64,000 nt of DNA from Haematobia irritans. Its lineage: Eukaryota > Arthropoda > Insecta > Diptera > Muscidae. Location of the stretch: the NCBI RefSeq assembly GCF_050003625.1, contig NC_134398.1, positions 20,782,997 through 20,846,996 of the forward strand, given 5' to 3'. Below, piece by piece: positions 36,255 to 48,558 of the stretch. The translations under genes were made by a program, and so were the position numbers. The notes below the pieces were generated by a model, which was given only the letters and a program-made list of their open reading frames with translations, was not told the origin of the DNA and did no database searches. Numbering within the stretch: position 1 is the stretch's first letter; each line of letters begins with the position of its first letter.

Positions 36255-36675
36255 TATAGAAATTAAATTTTCAAAAAATTTCCTATAGACATGAAATTTT
36301 CAAAAAATTTCCTATAGAAATGAAATTTTGGCAAAATTTCCTATAGACATGAAATTTTCAGAAAATTTCTTATAGAAATTAAATTTGCAGAAAATTTCCT
36401 GTAGAAATGAAATCTTGACAAAATTTCCTATAGAAATTAAATTTTCAAAAAATTTCCTATAGACATGAAATTTTCAAAATATTTCCTGTAGAAATTAAAT
36501 TTTGACAAAATTTCCTATAGAGATGAAATTTTCAGAAAAATTTCTTTAGAAATGGAATTTTAACAAAATTTATTGTGGAAATGTAATTTTGATAATATTT
36601 CCAATAGAAACGAAATTTTCAGAAAATTTCCTATATAAATGACATTTTCAGAAAATCCTTTCCTATAGAAATGAA

Positions 36676-37022
36676 GGGAGCCACCGTGGTGCAATGGTTA
36701 GCATGCCCGCCTTGCATACACAAGGTTGTGGGTTCGATTCCTGCTTCGACCAACACCAAAAAAGTTTTTCAACGGTGGATTATCCCACCTCAGTAATGCT
36801 GGTGACATTTCTGAGGGTTTCAAAGCTTGGCTAAGTGGTTTCACTGCAATGTGGAACGCCGTTCGGACTCGGCTATAAAAAGGAGGTCCATTGTCATTGA
36901 GCTTAACATGGAATCGGGCAGCACTCAGTGATAAGAGAGAAGTTCACCAATGTGGTATCACAATGGACTGAATAGTCTAAGTGAGCCTGATACATCGGGC
37001 TGTCACCTAACCTAACCTAACC
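36676..37022 (+). mobile_element. tRNA-derived SINE, copy 4 (full length)
   Basis: GGAGCCACCGTGGTGCAATG head, B box GGTTCGATTCC, body TTTTTCAACGGTGGATTATC, GTGATAAGAGAGAAGTTCAC, tail CACCTAACCTAACCTAACC. TAGAAATGAA on the left and TAGAAATGAAAT on the right are consistent with a 10-bp target duplication, although the host array itself repeats this string. Confidence 0.85.
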
Positions 37023-37325
37023 TGTAGAAATGAAATTTTCAGAAAATTTCCTATAGAAATGAAATTTTCAGAAAATTTCCTATAGAAATGAAATTTCCCA
37101 TAGAAATGAAATTTTGACAAAATTTCCCATAGAAATGAAATTTTCACAAAATTTCCTATGGAAATGAATTTTTCAGAAAAATTCCTGTGAACATAAAATT
37201 TTCTACAGAAATTAAATTTTCAAAAAAATTCCTATAGAAATTAAATTTTGGCAAAATTTCATATAGAAATGAAATTTTCAGAAAATTTTAGATAGAAATG
37301 AAAAAATATTTCTACAAAATTTGAT

Positions 37326-37645
37326 AGATTATTTTTGGCTCGAGTGGCAACTGTGATAACCACACCATACATGATTTTCAATATCAAAATGTGATTGTTG
37401 ACCAGTGTCAGTGTCAATATGAAATGTTGACTTTCTGGTTAATTGGCTTAGCCCCTTGGCCATTCAATTAAATCAAACACTTGACCATAAACTTCCATTT
37501 TATTTGCAAGTATATTTTTTGTCATTGTCCACTCATATCATTCCAGTCACGAATTGGCATTTAGGCAAAGAAGGTTATACGGTGAGGGAATTTGCTTGGT
37601 TCATTTCATAGAAAGAATTTATTTTGATTTTATCATTGCATAGAT
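37326..37645. other. Array end module and upstream region of gene 3
   Basis: GATTATTTTTGGCTCGAGTG + GCAACTGTGATAAC (about 37328-37360) ends the repeat array. The rest is non-repetitive and should contain the gene 3 promoter; TCATTT near 37601 is a weak initiator candidate. Confidence 0.45.
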
Positions 37646-40600
37646 ATGACTATTATGGCATATCCTGATTTTAAGCCAGCTCAGCCAGAGGCCATACGTC
37701 AACTTAATCTAAAATATGCCTCTGATAGTGTGAGATTACGTAGGAAATCCATTAAAAAGGTCAAAAATGATGCTATGGAATTACTGGCGACCTTTAGTGA
37801 AAAGACCACAGTGCATGGTATGGGACGACTTTTTAGTAGAACTGCAAATAAATACGAGAGGTGAGATTAAGAAGTGCAACAAAAAAGTGAGGGATGATAA
37901 TATTACAATGAATTCCAATTAGATATCCAAATTTGTTTCGAATTTTCTTTAAAGTAATGAAACAAAATTTTAATTTAAATAAATCGTCCTTAAATTAACT
38001 GAAATTTTAAATCTATAGATTTAATACAAAAACGCTTCAAATTTATTCTAAGATTTTTTTTTTTGAGGATTTTGCATCTTTAGTTTAAAGTGTTTTTTGG
38101 AATTAAGAAAATATTTTTTAATTTGAAGAATCCGTTATAATTTGGAATTTGAAGCTGACATTGGTTTTTTTCTTTCAGATTTTTTTGGCTAATAACTTTC
38201 AGTTTGGCTGTTTTTGGAACAACTTATGTGTGTATTGTTCTATCGGAACGATTCAACGAAGGCAATTTGCAATCGATTGTAGATGACACTGGGGCACCTG
38301 TATACAAAATTCCCTTTCCCGTCATAACCATATGCAATGTTAATCACCTTAATTGGGATCGTATACAAGAGGCTAAAGATCGATTTCTGCCTGGAGAAAC
38401 AAATAACGAAACTCTGCAAATGTTCGAAAAAGTCATAGGTCTCTATGATCGTTTGGAATTTGGAAGATTTGATGTCTTCTCTGCTTTAAATGGTCACCCC
38501 ATTGATTTGGTGGCCCATATTAATTTCACTGAAGTATTTGAATTTATGACCTGGCGTTGTGATGAACTATTAAACGATTGCGTTTGGCGTCATCATGATA
38601 TGAATTGTTGTGATATTTTCCTTAAGCGTCGTAGTAAAAATGGTATTTGTTGGAGTTTTAATACTCTCGAAACTGAAGAGGGTAAACAAAAGCAGAAAAA
38701 GGATCCGAAATATCCTTGGCGTACTGGAAGTTGTGGACCCCTTAGTGCTCTCAGGGCAAAGGTTATGATTAATAAGGAGAAACACTATAGCAACGATGTT
38801 GAAAAAGGAATTACGGTAAGATGTGTCCGCCAAAATTTAACAGAATATGAACTAACAAAATTTGGAAAATAATTTAGCAAAACACTACCAACCAAATATG
38901 TTTTATTTTAACAAATTTTATTTTGACAATATTTTGTTTCTATAGAAAATTTTTTGAAAATTTTATTTCTATAAAAAAATTTTGAAAATTTTACTTCTAT
39001 AGATTTTTTTTTTTGAAAATTTTATTTCTACAGAAAATTTTGTCCAAATTTTATTTCTATAGAATATTTTGTCAAAATTTTATTTCTATAGATTTTTTTT
39101 CAATTTTTTTATTTCTGTAGAAAATTTATTCAATTTTTTATTTCTATAGAAAAATTTGTCAATATTTTTAATAAAAAATATTGTCAAAATTGTATTTCTA
39201 TAGAAAAATTTGTCAATATTTTTAATAAAAAATATTGTCAAAATTGTATTTCTATAGAAAAATTTGTAAACATTTTATTTATACAGAAAATTTTGTCAAT
39301 ATTTTATTTATACAGAAAATTTTGTCAATATTTTATTTTTATGGACAATCTTGACAAACTTTTATTTCTATACAAAATGTTTGCAAAGTTTATTTCATTA
39401 AAATATGCTTACAAATCTTATTTCATTAGAAAATTTTCTCAATGTTTTTTTTTCAATGGAAAATTTTGTCAAAATTTTATATCTATAGAAAATTTTGTCA
39501 AAATTTTATTTCTATAGCAAAATTTACTTAATTTTTTTATTACTATAGAACATCTTCTCAAAAATTTATTTCTATAGAAAATTTTTTCAAAATTTTATTT
39601 CTTTGTTGTCAAAATTTTATCTCTATAGAAAATTTTGTTAAAATTTTATTTCTATTGGAAATTTTGTCAAATTTTATTTCTATAGAAAATTTTGTCAATA
39701 TTTAGATTCTACTGAAAATTTTGTCAACATTTTATTTCTACAGAAAATTTTGTTAAAACTTAAAAAAAAAATGTTTTTATAGAAAACAAAATTTGTCAAT
39801 ATTTTCTATAGAAACAATATTTAACAAAATTTTCTATAGAAATAAAATTTTGACAAAATTTTCTATAGACATAAAATGTTGAAAAAGTTTTCTATAGAAA
39901 TAAAATTTTGACAAAGTCTTCTATAGACATAAAATTTTGAAAAAGTTTTCTATAGAAATAAAATTTTGACAAAGTCTTCTGTAGAAATAAAATTGTTCAT
40001 AGAAATAATATTTTGACAAAATTTTTCATAAAGCTTGATGAGATCTTATTTCTAAAAAAAAATTTTGTCAAAATTTTATTTCTATAGAAAATTTAAAAAA
40101 ATTTTAAGTTTAATTTCTATATATAGAATTTGGTCAAATTTTTGTTTCTATAGAAAATTTTGTCAAAATCTTATTTCTATAGAAAATGTACTTAATAATA
40201 AAATTTTGACAAAATTTTCTGAAGAAATAAAATTTTGACAAAATTTTCAATAGAAATAAAATTTTGAAAACTATTTTTTATACAAATAGAATTTTAATAA
40301 AATTTTCTATAGAAATACAATCGGGACAAAATTTTCTATAGAAATAAAATCTTGACAAAAATTTCTATAGAAATAGAATTTTGACAACATTTTCTAAAGA
40401 AATAAAATTTTTCCATTTGTTTTGTTTTGTTATTGTTGGTTTTGTTCTTTAAGCATTGTTGTTGTTTTTTATTTCAGCTTAAAACCATACATTGACTAAA
40501 CTACAAGAGTAGCTTAACCAACAGAGGAAAAGAATGTTTGTCAAATTTATTTGGGCAAAGCCCTATAGACTGCAAGATGGCAAAAATTTTTATAGAAATA

Positions 40601-43600
40601 AAGTTTTGACAACATTTTCTATACAAATAAAATTTTAACTAAATTTTCTATAGAAATAAAATTTTAACAAAATTTTCTATAGAAATAAAATTTTGACAAA
40701 ATTTTCTATAGAAATAAAATTTTGACAAAATTTTCTATACAACTAAAATTTTGACAAAATTTTCTATACAAATAAAATTTCAACAAAATTTTCTATACAA
40801 ATAAAATTTCAACAAAATTTTCTATAGAAATAAAATCTTGACAAAAATTTCTATAGAAATAGAATTTTAATGAAATTTTCAATAGAAATAAAATTTTGAC
40901 AACATTTTCTATAGAAATAAAATTTTAACAAAATTTTCTATAGAAATAAAATTTGGACAAAATTCTCTATACAAATAAAATTTTGACAAAATTTTCTATA
41001 GAAATACAATATTAATGAAATTTTCAATAGAAATACAATTTTGACAACATTTTCTAAAGAAATAAAATTTTGACAAAATTTTCTATAGAAATAAAATTTT
41101 GACAAAATTTTCTATACAAATAAAATGTTGACAAATTTTTCTATACAAATAAAATTTCGACAAAATTTTCTGCAGAAATAAAATTTTGACAAAATTTTCA
41201 ACAGAAATAAAATCTTGACAAAAATTTCTATAGAAACAGAATTTTAATGAAATTTTCAATAGAAATAAAATTTTGAGAACATTTTCTATAGAAACTACAC
41301 TTGTAGTGTAGTCAATGCATGGCTTTAAGCTGAGATCAAAAACAACAATAACGATTGAAGAGAAGCCAAAAATAACAAACAAAATGAATGAAGATAGAGG
41401 AAGCACGCTCAAAAACAAACCCAGCCAAATACATTCAAATCGATGATTTGAGTTTGGCAAAGGAAAAGAGATATGCTGGCAAATTTGTTTAGGCAGTAAC
41501 CGACTATCACAACCTTTTTCGGGAAGTTCAAGTGCAGTTCACTTTGGGTTGAGTGAATTACCCGAATTTATTCTAATAATTGGTTGATAGTTTTACTGCA
41601 AGTAGAGGATGCTGATGAGGAATGTGGTAATTCCGAAACAGCTGTACATCCAACCATCTTGCAGTCTATAGGGCTTTGCCCAAATAAATTTGACAAGCAT
41701 ACTTTTCCTCTGTTGGTTAAGCTACACTTGTAGTTAGTCAATGCATGGCTTTAAGCTGAGATCAAAAACAACAATAAAATTTTAACAAGATTTTCTATAG
41801 AAATAAAATTTTGACAAAATTTTCTATAGAAATAAAATTTTGACAAAATTTTCTATAGAAATACAATATTTATGAAATTTTCAATAGAAATAAAATTATG
41901 ACTACATTTTCTAAAGAAATAAAATTTTGACAAAATTTTCTATAGAAATAAAATTTTGACAAAAATTTCTATAGAAATAAAGTTTTGACAACATTTTCTA
42001 TACAAATAAAATTTTAACAAAATTTTCTATAGAAATAAAATTTTGACAAAATTTTCTATGGAAATAAAATTTTGACAAAATTTTCAATAGAAATAAAATT
42101 ATGAAAACATTTTTTATACAAATAGAATTTTAATAAAATTTTTTATAGAAATACAATTTTGACAAAATTTTCTATAGAAATAAAATTTTGAAAACATTTT
42201 TTATACAGATAGAATTTTAATAAAATTTTCTATAGAAATACAATTTTGACAAAATTTTCTATAGAAATAAAATCTTGACAAAAATTTCTATAGAAATAGA
42301 ATTTTAATGAAATTTTCAATACAAATAAAATTTTGACAAAATTTTCTATAGAAATAAAATTGTGACAAAATTTTTTATAGAAATAAAATTTTGACAAAAC
42401 TTTCTACAGAAATAAAATTTTGACAACAATTACTGTTGAAAAAAAATATTGAAAAAAATTATATAGAAATATAATTTTGACAAAATTTTCTATACAAATA
42501 AAATTTTAACAAAATTTTCTATGGAAATAAAATTTTGGTAAAATTTTCTATAGACATAAAATTTTGACAAAATTTTCCATAGAAATAAAATTTTGACAAA
42601 ATTTTCCATAGAAATAATTTTTTGACAAAATTTACCATAGAAATAAAATATTAAAAACATCTTTTATAGAAAAACATTTTGGCAAACTTTTCTATAGAAA
42701 TAAAATTTTGAAATAATTTTCTATAGAACTAAAATTTTGACAAAATTTTGTATAGAAAATAAATTTTGACAGAATTTTTTATAAATATAATATAAATGAT
42801 TACTTTCGAATAAAACAAAATTTTTTGTTATACTAACCAAGAACTTCAAAATAGGATTTTTGTTAATTTGGTAGACTTTTGGTAAACTTTTTTTAATATT
42901 TTGTAGATTATTTTTGGCATAAGTGGCAAACGTGGCCACAATCCCAGTAACTCAATTGTGGATGCCAGTCTTTAGTAGAATTTTTAGGCAAACTATGGTG
43001 AAGGCTTCATAATATACGACGTGACCAAACTTTCTGCCATATATACTTGTTTTTAATAAATTTTTTCATTTTCTGTTTAGGTCATGATAACCGAACCAAA
43101 TGTTTGGCATCGTGATCCCTATTTCATACAAGAAAATACCGAAACGACCATAGGAATTGATCCCACGATTTATTTTTATGATGAAAACACCAGAAGTTTA
43201 ACATCTACTCAAAGGCAATGTATTTTCGATGTACGTATGTTGTTTTGACTAAAGTAAAATACTTTGCCTTTCATTTTCTCTAAGTAAAATTCCATTGCAT
43301 ACTTTCAGGATGAACATGAAAACCATGATCTTATGGTTTTACCAGGTTTTGAATATAAAATAGAAAATTGCCAATCAGAATGCCATCAACAATATTTGGA
43401 AAAATATTGTAATTGTACCATGAATTTGCTGTTTCCGCCTGGTACGCAAAACAAAAACAAAAAGATGCCAATGTAATGAATTTGGGTGTTAATTGCAATC
43501 GCTTTTTTGGTTTTCCACATTTCAGGAAATCATCGTAGTTGTGGTGTTAAGGATCTCTTATGTTTGGCTCGTAATAATGGTGGGTAGCGGTCTCTATGAT

Positions 43601-46600
43601 TACACATATTTTCATTATTTCCTATTATCTTAAATCCTCTTCGCATAACTGACCGCCCCTCCCCCTGGTCCTTTTACATGTGCTGTAATTTGCTTTCATT
43701 TCAGATTATTTTATGTATACCCATCAAGTTGGTTCGGAAGAGTACGTCCGAAGTTCATATGAAAAAATGAGTTGCAATTGTATCAATAATTGCTATTCAT
43801 TGCAATACATGACCTATATCCGGCCAACATTTTTGCCAGCGGATATACGTGGCAGTAAATCATACGTGGATTTGGATATACATTTCCGCTCCGAAACAAT
43901 GATGATCTATTGTACAAGTTTGGTATTTACATGGATTGATTTAATGGGTAAGAATTTTATTTGTATAGATAATTTTGTCAAAATTTTAATTCAATAAAAT
44001 ATTTTGTTTAAAATTTTTTCTAAAGATAATTTTGTCAAAATTTGATTTTTATAGAAAATTTTTTGAATTTTTTTTTTTCAATAGCAAATTTTGTCAAAAT
44101 TTTATTTCTGTAGAAATTTTTTATCAAATTTTTTATTATTTTTTATTTCTAAAGAAAATTTTCTCAAAATTTTACTTCTATAGAAATTTTTGTCAAAATT
44201 TTATTTCAATAGAAAATTTTGTCAAAATGTTATTTCTATAGAAAAATTTCAAAATGTTATTTCTATAGAAAATTTTCTCAAAATTTTATTTCCATAGAAA
44301 ATTTTACTTCTATAAAAAATTTTCTCAAAATTTTATTTCTATAGAAAATTTTCTCAAAATTTTACTTCTATAGCAATTTTTGTCAAAATTTTATTTCTAT
44401 AGAAAATTTTGTCAACATATTTCTATAGAACATATTTCTATAGAAAATTTTGTCAAAACTTTATTTCTGTAGAAAGTTTTGTGAATTTTTTTTTTCGATA
44501 GTAAAATTTGTCAAAATTTTATTTCTATACAAAATTTTGTAAAATTTTTGTTTCTATAGAAGATTTTGACAAAATTTTAATTTATAGAAAATTTTGTCAA
44601 AATTTTAATTTATAGAAAACTTTGTCAAATTTCTATTTCTATATAAAATTTTGTCAAAATTTTATTTCCATAGAAAATTTTGTCAAAATGTTATTCCAAT
44701 AAACTCCAATAAAACTCCACAATTTTATTTCTATAGAAAATTTTGTCAACATTTTAATTCTGTAGAAAATTTTGTCAACATTTTAATTCTATAGAAAAGT
44801 TTGTCAAAATTTTATTTCTATAGAAAATTTTGTCAAAGTTTTATTTCTACAGAAAATTTTGTCAAAATTGTATTTCTATAGAAAATTTTGTAAAAATTTT
44901 ATTTCAATAGAAAATTTTGTCAAAATGTTATTTCTATGGAAAATTTTCTCAAAATTTTATTTCCATAGAAAATTTTCTCAAAATTTTACTTCTATAGAAA
45001 ATTTTCTCAAAATTTTACTTCTGTAGAAAATTTTCTCAAAATTTTACTTCTATAGCAATTTTTGTCAAAATTTTATTTCTATAGAAAATTTTGTCAACAT
45101 TTTAATTCTATAGAAAATTTTGTCAAAATGTTATTTCTATAGAAAATTTTGTCAAAATGTTATTTGTATAAAAAATTTTGTCAAAATTTTATTTCTATAG
45201 AAAATTTTGTGAAATTTTTTTTCGATAGTAAAATTTGTCAAAATTTTATTTCTATAGAAAATTTTGTCAAAATGTTATTTCTATAGAAATTTTTGTCAAA
45301 ATGTTATTTGTATAGAAAATTTTGTCAAAATTTTATTTCTATAGAAAAATTTGTCAAAATTTCATTTCTACAGAAAATTTTGTCAAAATTTTTTTCTATA
45401 AAAAATTTTGTCAAAAGTTTATTGGTTTAGAAAATTTTGTCAAAATTTTATTTGTTTAGAAAAATTTGTCAAAATTTTATTTGTATAGAAAATTTTGTCA
45501 ACATTTTAATTCTATGGGAAATTTTGTCAAAATTTTATTCCTATAGAAAATTTTGTCAAAATTTTATTTCTATGGGAAATTTTGTCAAAATTTTATTCCT
45601 ATAGAAAATTTTGTCAAAATTTTATTTCTATGGGAAATTTTGTCAATATTTTATTCCTATAGAAAATTTTGTCAAAATTTTATTTCTATGGGAAATTTTG
45701 TCAAAATTTTATTCCAATAGAAAATTTTATCAACATTTTATCCCTATAGAAAATTTTGTCAAAATTTTATATCTATGGAAAATTTTGTCAAAATTTCGTT
45801 TCTATGGAAAATTATGTCAAATTTTTATTCTATAGAAAATTTTGTCAAAATGTTATTTGTACAGAGAATTTTCTCAGAATATTATTTCTATAGAACATTT
45901 TGTCAAAATTTTATTTCTATAGAAAATTTTATCAAAATTTTATTTCTATTGTTTAAAAAATTTTGTCAAAATTTTATTTGTATAGAAAATTTCGTCAAAA
46001 TTTTAATTCTATAGAAAATTTTGTCAAGTTTTTATTTCTATATAAAATTTTGTTAAAATTTTATTTCCATAGAAAATTTTGTCAACATTTTATTTCAATA
46101 GAAAATTTTATCAAAATTTTATTTCTATAGTAAATTTTGTCGAAATTTTATTTCTATAGTAAATTTGGCATAATTTTATTTCTTTAGTAAATTTTGTCAC
46201 AATTTCGTTTCTAAGGAAAATTATATCAAAATTTTATTTCTATCGAAAATATTTTCAAAATATATTTCGATAAAAAATTTTGTCAAAATTTTATTCCTAT
46301 AGAAAATTTTGTCAATTTAGAAATAATACCATCTTGAAATGAAAACTTTTCTTTTTAATTTTAGTGGCCTTTGGTGGTATTGCTGGTTTATTTATGGGCT
46401 GTTCACTAATCAGCGCAGTGGAGGTATTCTATTTCCTATTCATTCAGGTACCAGCGTTTGCCTACAAGGAAGTTCAAAATAAAAAGAAAAAACAAAAAAA
46501 GAATGACCAACAATATGATCAGGATATTCAACAGTCCAGCTATTATTCCAAACCATCAGATTATTATCCACGACAACAAATCAAGTTACCACCAAAGAAT

Positions 46601-46675
46601 CGCATATCCATTGTTGAGAATATGGGCAAATATTATGCAAGCAGCTTTAATACACCACCGAAAATTTTATATTGA
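37646..46675 (+). CDS. Gene 3: complete DEG/ENaC (pickpocket-type) channel subunit
   Basis: Predicted two-membrane-span cation channel subunit. Exons: 37646-37860, 38179-38815, 43081-43230, 43309-43441, 43526-43579, 43705-43947, 46365-46675; 1743 nt, 580 aa, all GT/AG and phase-consistent. Order of features: N-terminus with H57 G58 (TTVHGMGRLF); TM1 about 73-93; FPVITICN; Cys block WRCDELLNDCVW...CC; EPNVW at 288-292; ENCQSECHQQYLEKYCNCT; extracellular Cys pairs in exon 6; VFTWIDLMG before TM2; TM2 about 479-504 with filter G489-C490-S491 followed by SAVE; Lys/Gln/Tyr-rich cytosolic tail ending in LY. Intron 2 (4.3 kb) and intron 6 (2.4 kb) are almost entirely 29-bp repeat arrays; the other introns are 77-318 nt. 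The region covered by one 190-nt exon in genes 1 and 2 is split here into exons of 133 and 54 nt. Start chosen at 37646; an in-frame ATG three codons later is an alternative. Confidence 0.92.
38890..42800. repeat. 29-bp arrays in gene 3 intron 2, both orientations
   Basis: Minus-oriented units at 38900-39770, plus-oriented from about 39780, a short minus-oriented island near 40050-40190, then plus-oriented to 42790. Interrupted by GATCTCAGCTT-family pieces at 40430-40575 and 41300-41780. Confidence 0.9.
41300..41780. mobile_element. Repeat bounded by 50-bp direct repeats
   Basis: The string CAATGCATGGCTTTAAGCTG followed by AGATCAAAAACAACAATAA occurs at both ends (about 41320 and 41740). Between them is about 370 bp, including GGGCTTTGCCCAAATAAATT, which is shared in reverse with the copies at 21.9 and 40.5 kb. 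Confidence 0.5.
42790..42940 (+). repeat. Conserved end module of a 29-bp array
   Basis: AACTTCAAAATAGGATTTTT, TTTGGTAGACTTTTGG and GATTATTTTTGGCATAAGTG + GCAAACGTGG. The first part resembles 24.7 kb and the last part matches the modules at 1.26 and 37.33 kb. Confidence 0.55.
43955..46320 (-). repeat. 29-bp array filling gene 3 intron 6 (minus orientation)
   Basis: Almost pure ATTTCTATAGAAAATTTTGT + CAAAATTTT units from just after the exon 6 donor to about 45 bp before the exon 7 acceptor. One of the most regular stretches in the window. Confidence 0.95.
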
Positions 46676-46687
46676 AATGATAAGATT

Positions 46688-46693
46688 AATAAA
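46688..46693 (+). terminator. Poly(A) signal of gene 3
   Basis: A canonical AATAAA lies 13 nt after the TGA stop of gene 3, consistent with a very short 3' UTR. It is the only AATAAA in the first lines after the stop, but AT-rich sequence gives such hexamers by chance. Confidence 0.5.
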
Positions 46694-46699
46694 ATGAAA

Positions 46700-48117
46700 A
46701 TACTTTGATGCACTGAAAACAGATTTTAGAATTATCGATCGCCTTTATGCCTTTAGATCAACTTCCAAAATTTTTTGCTGGGTGGTTACAGTTTGAGATT
46801 CATATTTTAGGGACCTTATAACCTTAATAGCCCAGGAATATTATTGGTTTTTCTAAAGGTTTATATCTATCGTATCGTTTCATGACATTAATTGTTCCCC
46901 TCCAAATGATTGGCAATCAATAAAACCTTAAGTTGACGTTAAATAAATTAATCGTGGTCTATATGTTAATTCAGGCCTCAAACTCAATCACAAGTTTCTT
47001 TATCTCTTTGTATATTCCTCTCTCTCTCGCTCCTTTTGTCATACTTTCATTTTACTTTCTTTCCCACTGAAAGTGCAAACAAGTAATAAATTGCTGTCAA
47101 TTTGTCACTTAACTTCAACTATTTGTTGCTTGACTCTGACCAAGTCTAACATTCCAGGTCTATTTGGTGATATCTTCATGACGAGCTAAGATTGTGCCTG
47201 CAAGGGGATTTTTCTTTGCCTTTTGATTCTTGCATGAAAAATAGACGACTATTTGTTGAAGAAGCCCTGAAAGACTATGCTCAGTGGGAAAAAAACAAGT
47301 CTTTTGATAATCTTGCGGTACAGGCGGTTATTTTGCCAATGTCTTTCTTGGCATAATTCCTACGGCAAATTTTACCGGATGCGAGTGTAGCTATCCTTGT
47401 TCTTAATATCAGCAATAATTCTAGGAGCTTTCATTTAACTTTTCCCTCTGAGTGTTCGCTTCGCTTGGTTTGTCTCATAAAACTTAATCAAAATTAAAGT
47501 TAACTCATGCCCCCTTAAGCGTAGTACATAGTGGTGCCATCGCATCAACGACTCTTGAGAATTGTAATGAAAAATGTTTACTTCTGTTTTGCCTCATGTG
47601 ACTTCATTTGGCTGAAGGAAAAACCTGACAACTTAAAGTTTAAACAGGATATGATTTTGTAAATATAAATGCATTAGTTTTAGTGGTAACGTAAGTGTAT
47701 ATGTCGATTTTAAGTAGAGCGGGATCTTATGTGTGTTCGCTAAGACATAGGTGATCAGCAACTGGTGTATTGGTCGATTTGTAATTCATCGGAATCTTTT
47801 GTATATGGTGGAATCTTTGTGGGAATTGCTGATATCTTGGGGTTGCAGTTGTTCAGGTTTAAATGCCTCATAGAAATCGACTAGCCTCTGCTTTGGTATC
47901 GGCAGCAGTATCGTAGATTCAATAGCTGTTTCCGACAGTTAATACCTTGCCATGGTGTAGGAAGTTCAGATTGGTTTCAGTATTAATGATGACTTCTCAT
48001 TCAAACTCCATCACTATCTTAGTTAGATGGGAGCTTAAGGTTCACGAATTTCTAAGTACTAACCAATTGTTTTAGTCCGTAGATCTCACGTATAAACTGT
48101 AGGCTTGGACGTCTCAT
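46700..48117. other. Downstream region of gene 3, no gene seen
   Basis: Mostly non-repetitive intergenic sequence of ordinary composition. I see no conserved coding region; the right end grades into the 26-30-bp minisatellite. Confidence 0.4.
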
Positions 48118-48436
48118 TGGAAGGTGCAATGATTAGCATGCCCGCCTTGCATATACAAGATAGTGGGTTCGATTCCTGCTTCGACCGAACAACAAAAAGT
48201 TTTTCAGCGGTGGATTATCCCACCTCAGTAATGCTGGTGACATTTCTAAGTGTTGCAAAGCTTATCTAAGTGGTCTAACTGAAATGTGGAACGCCGTTCG
48301 GACTAGGCTTTAAAAAGGAGGTACCTTAACTTGGAATCGGGCAGCACTCAGTGATAATATAGAAGTTCACCACTGTGGTATCACATGGACTGAATAGTCT
48401 TATGTGAGCCTGATACATCGGGCTGCCACCTAACCT
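48118..48436 (+). mobile_element. tRNA-derived SINE, copy 5
   Basis: GGTGCAATGATTAGCATGCC, B box GGTTCGATTCC, body and tail CACCTAACC, with a deletion in the GAGCTTAAC region. Inserted in the minisatellite. Confidence 0.8.
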
Positions 48437-48558
48437 CATTGGAAGAACTGAAAGCGTGAAAGTCCCAGTGATGGAACTGCAGTTTCGAAAATCCCAATGG
48501 TCCACAGGTCTCAGTGATGGAATTGTAGGTCCGAAGGTCTATGTGGTAAAATGGTAGA

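Larger units (their letters stand above)
33456..37325 (+). repeat. Variant 29-bp array (TTTCCTATAGAAATGAAATT type)
   Basis: Almost the whole interval between genes 2 and 3 is a diverged version of the 29-bp repeat, with TTTCC for TTTTC, ATGAAATT for ATAAAATT, and CAGAAAA beside GACAAAA. Longer blocks recur, for example AGAAACGGAATTTTTAGAAA at about 33904, 34394 and 35174. It is interrupted by a TIR element (35965-36254) and a SINE (36676-37022). Confidence 0.9.

Noticed and set aside
36676..36760. Candidate tRNA gene (perfect B box GGTTCGATTCC)
   Set aside because: The head continues into a conserved non-tRNA body and (CCTAA)n tail and recurs about nine times, so it is a SINE.
45611..46014. 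Many Lys/Phe/Ile-rich ORFs (KFYFYRKFCQNFISIENFVK type) across the window
   Set aside because: They are translations of the 29-bp AT-rich repeat in shifting frames, giving a 29-residue period; there is no conserved start, domain or codon bias.
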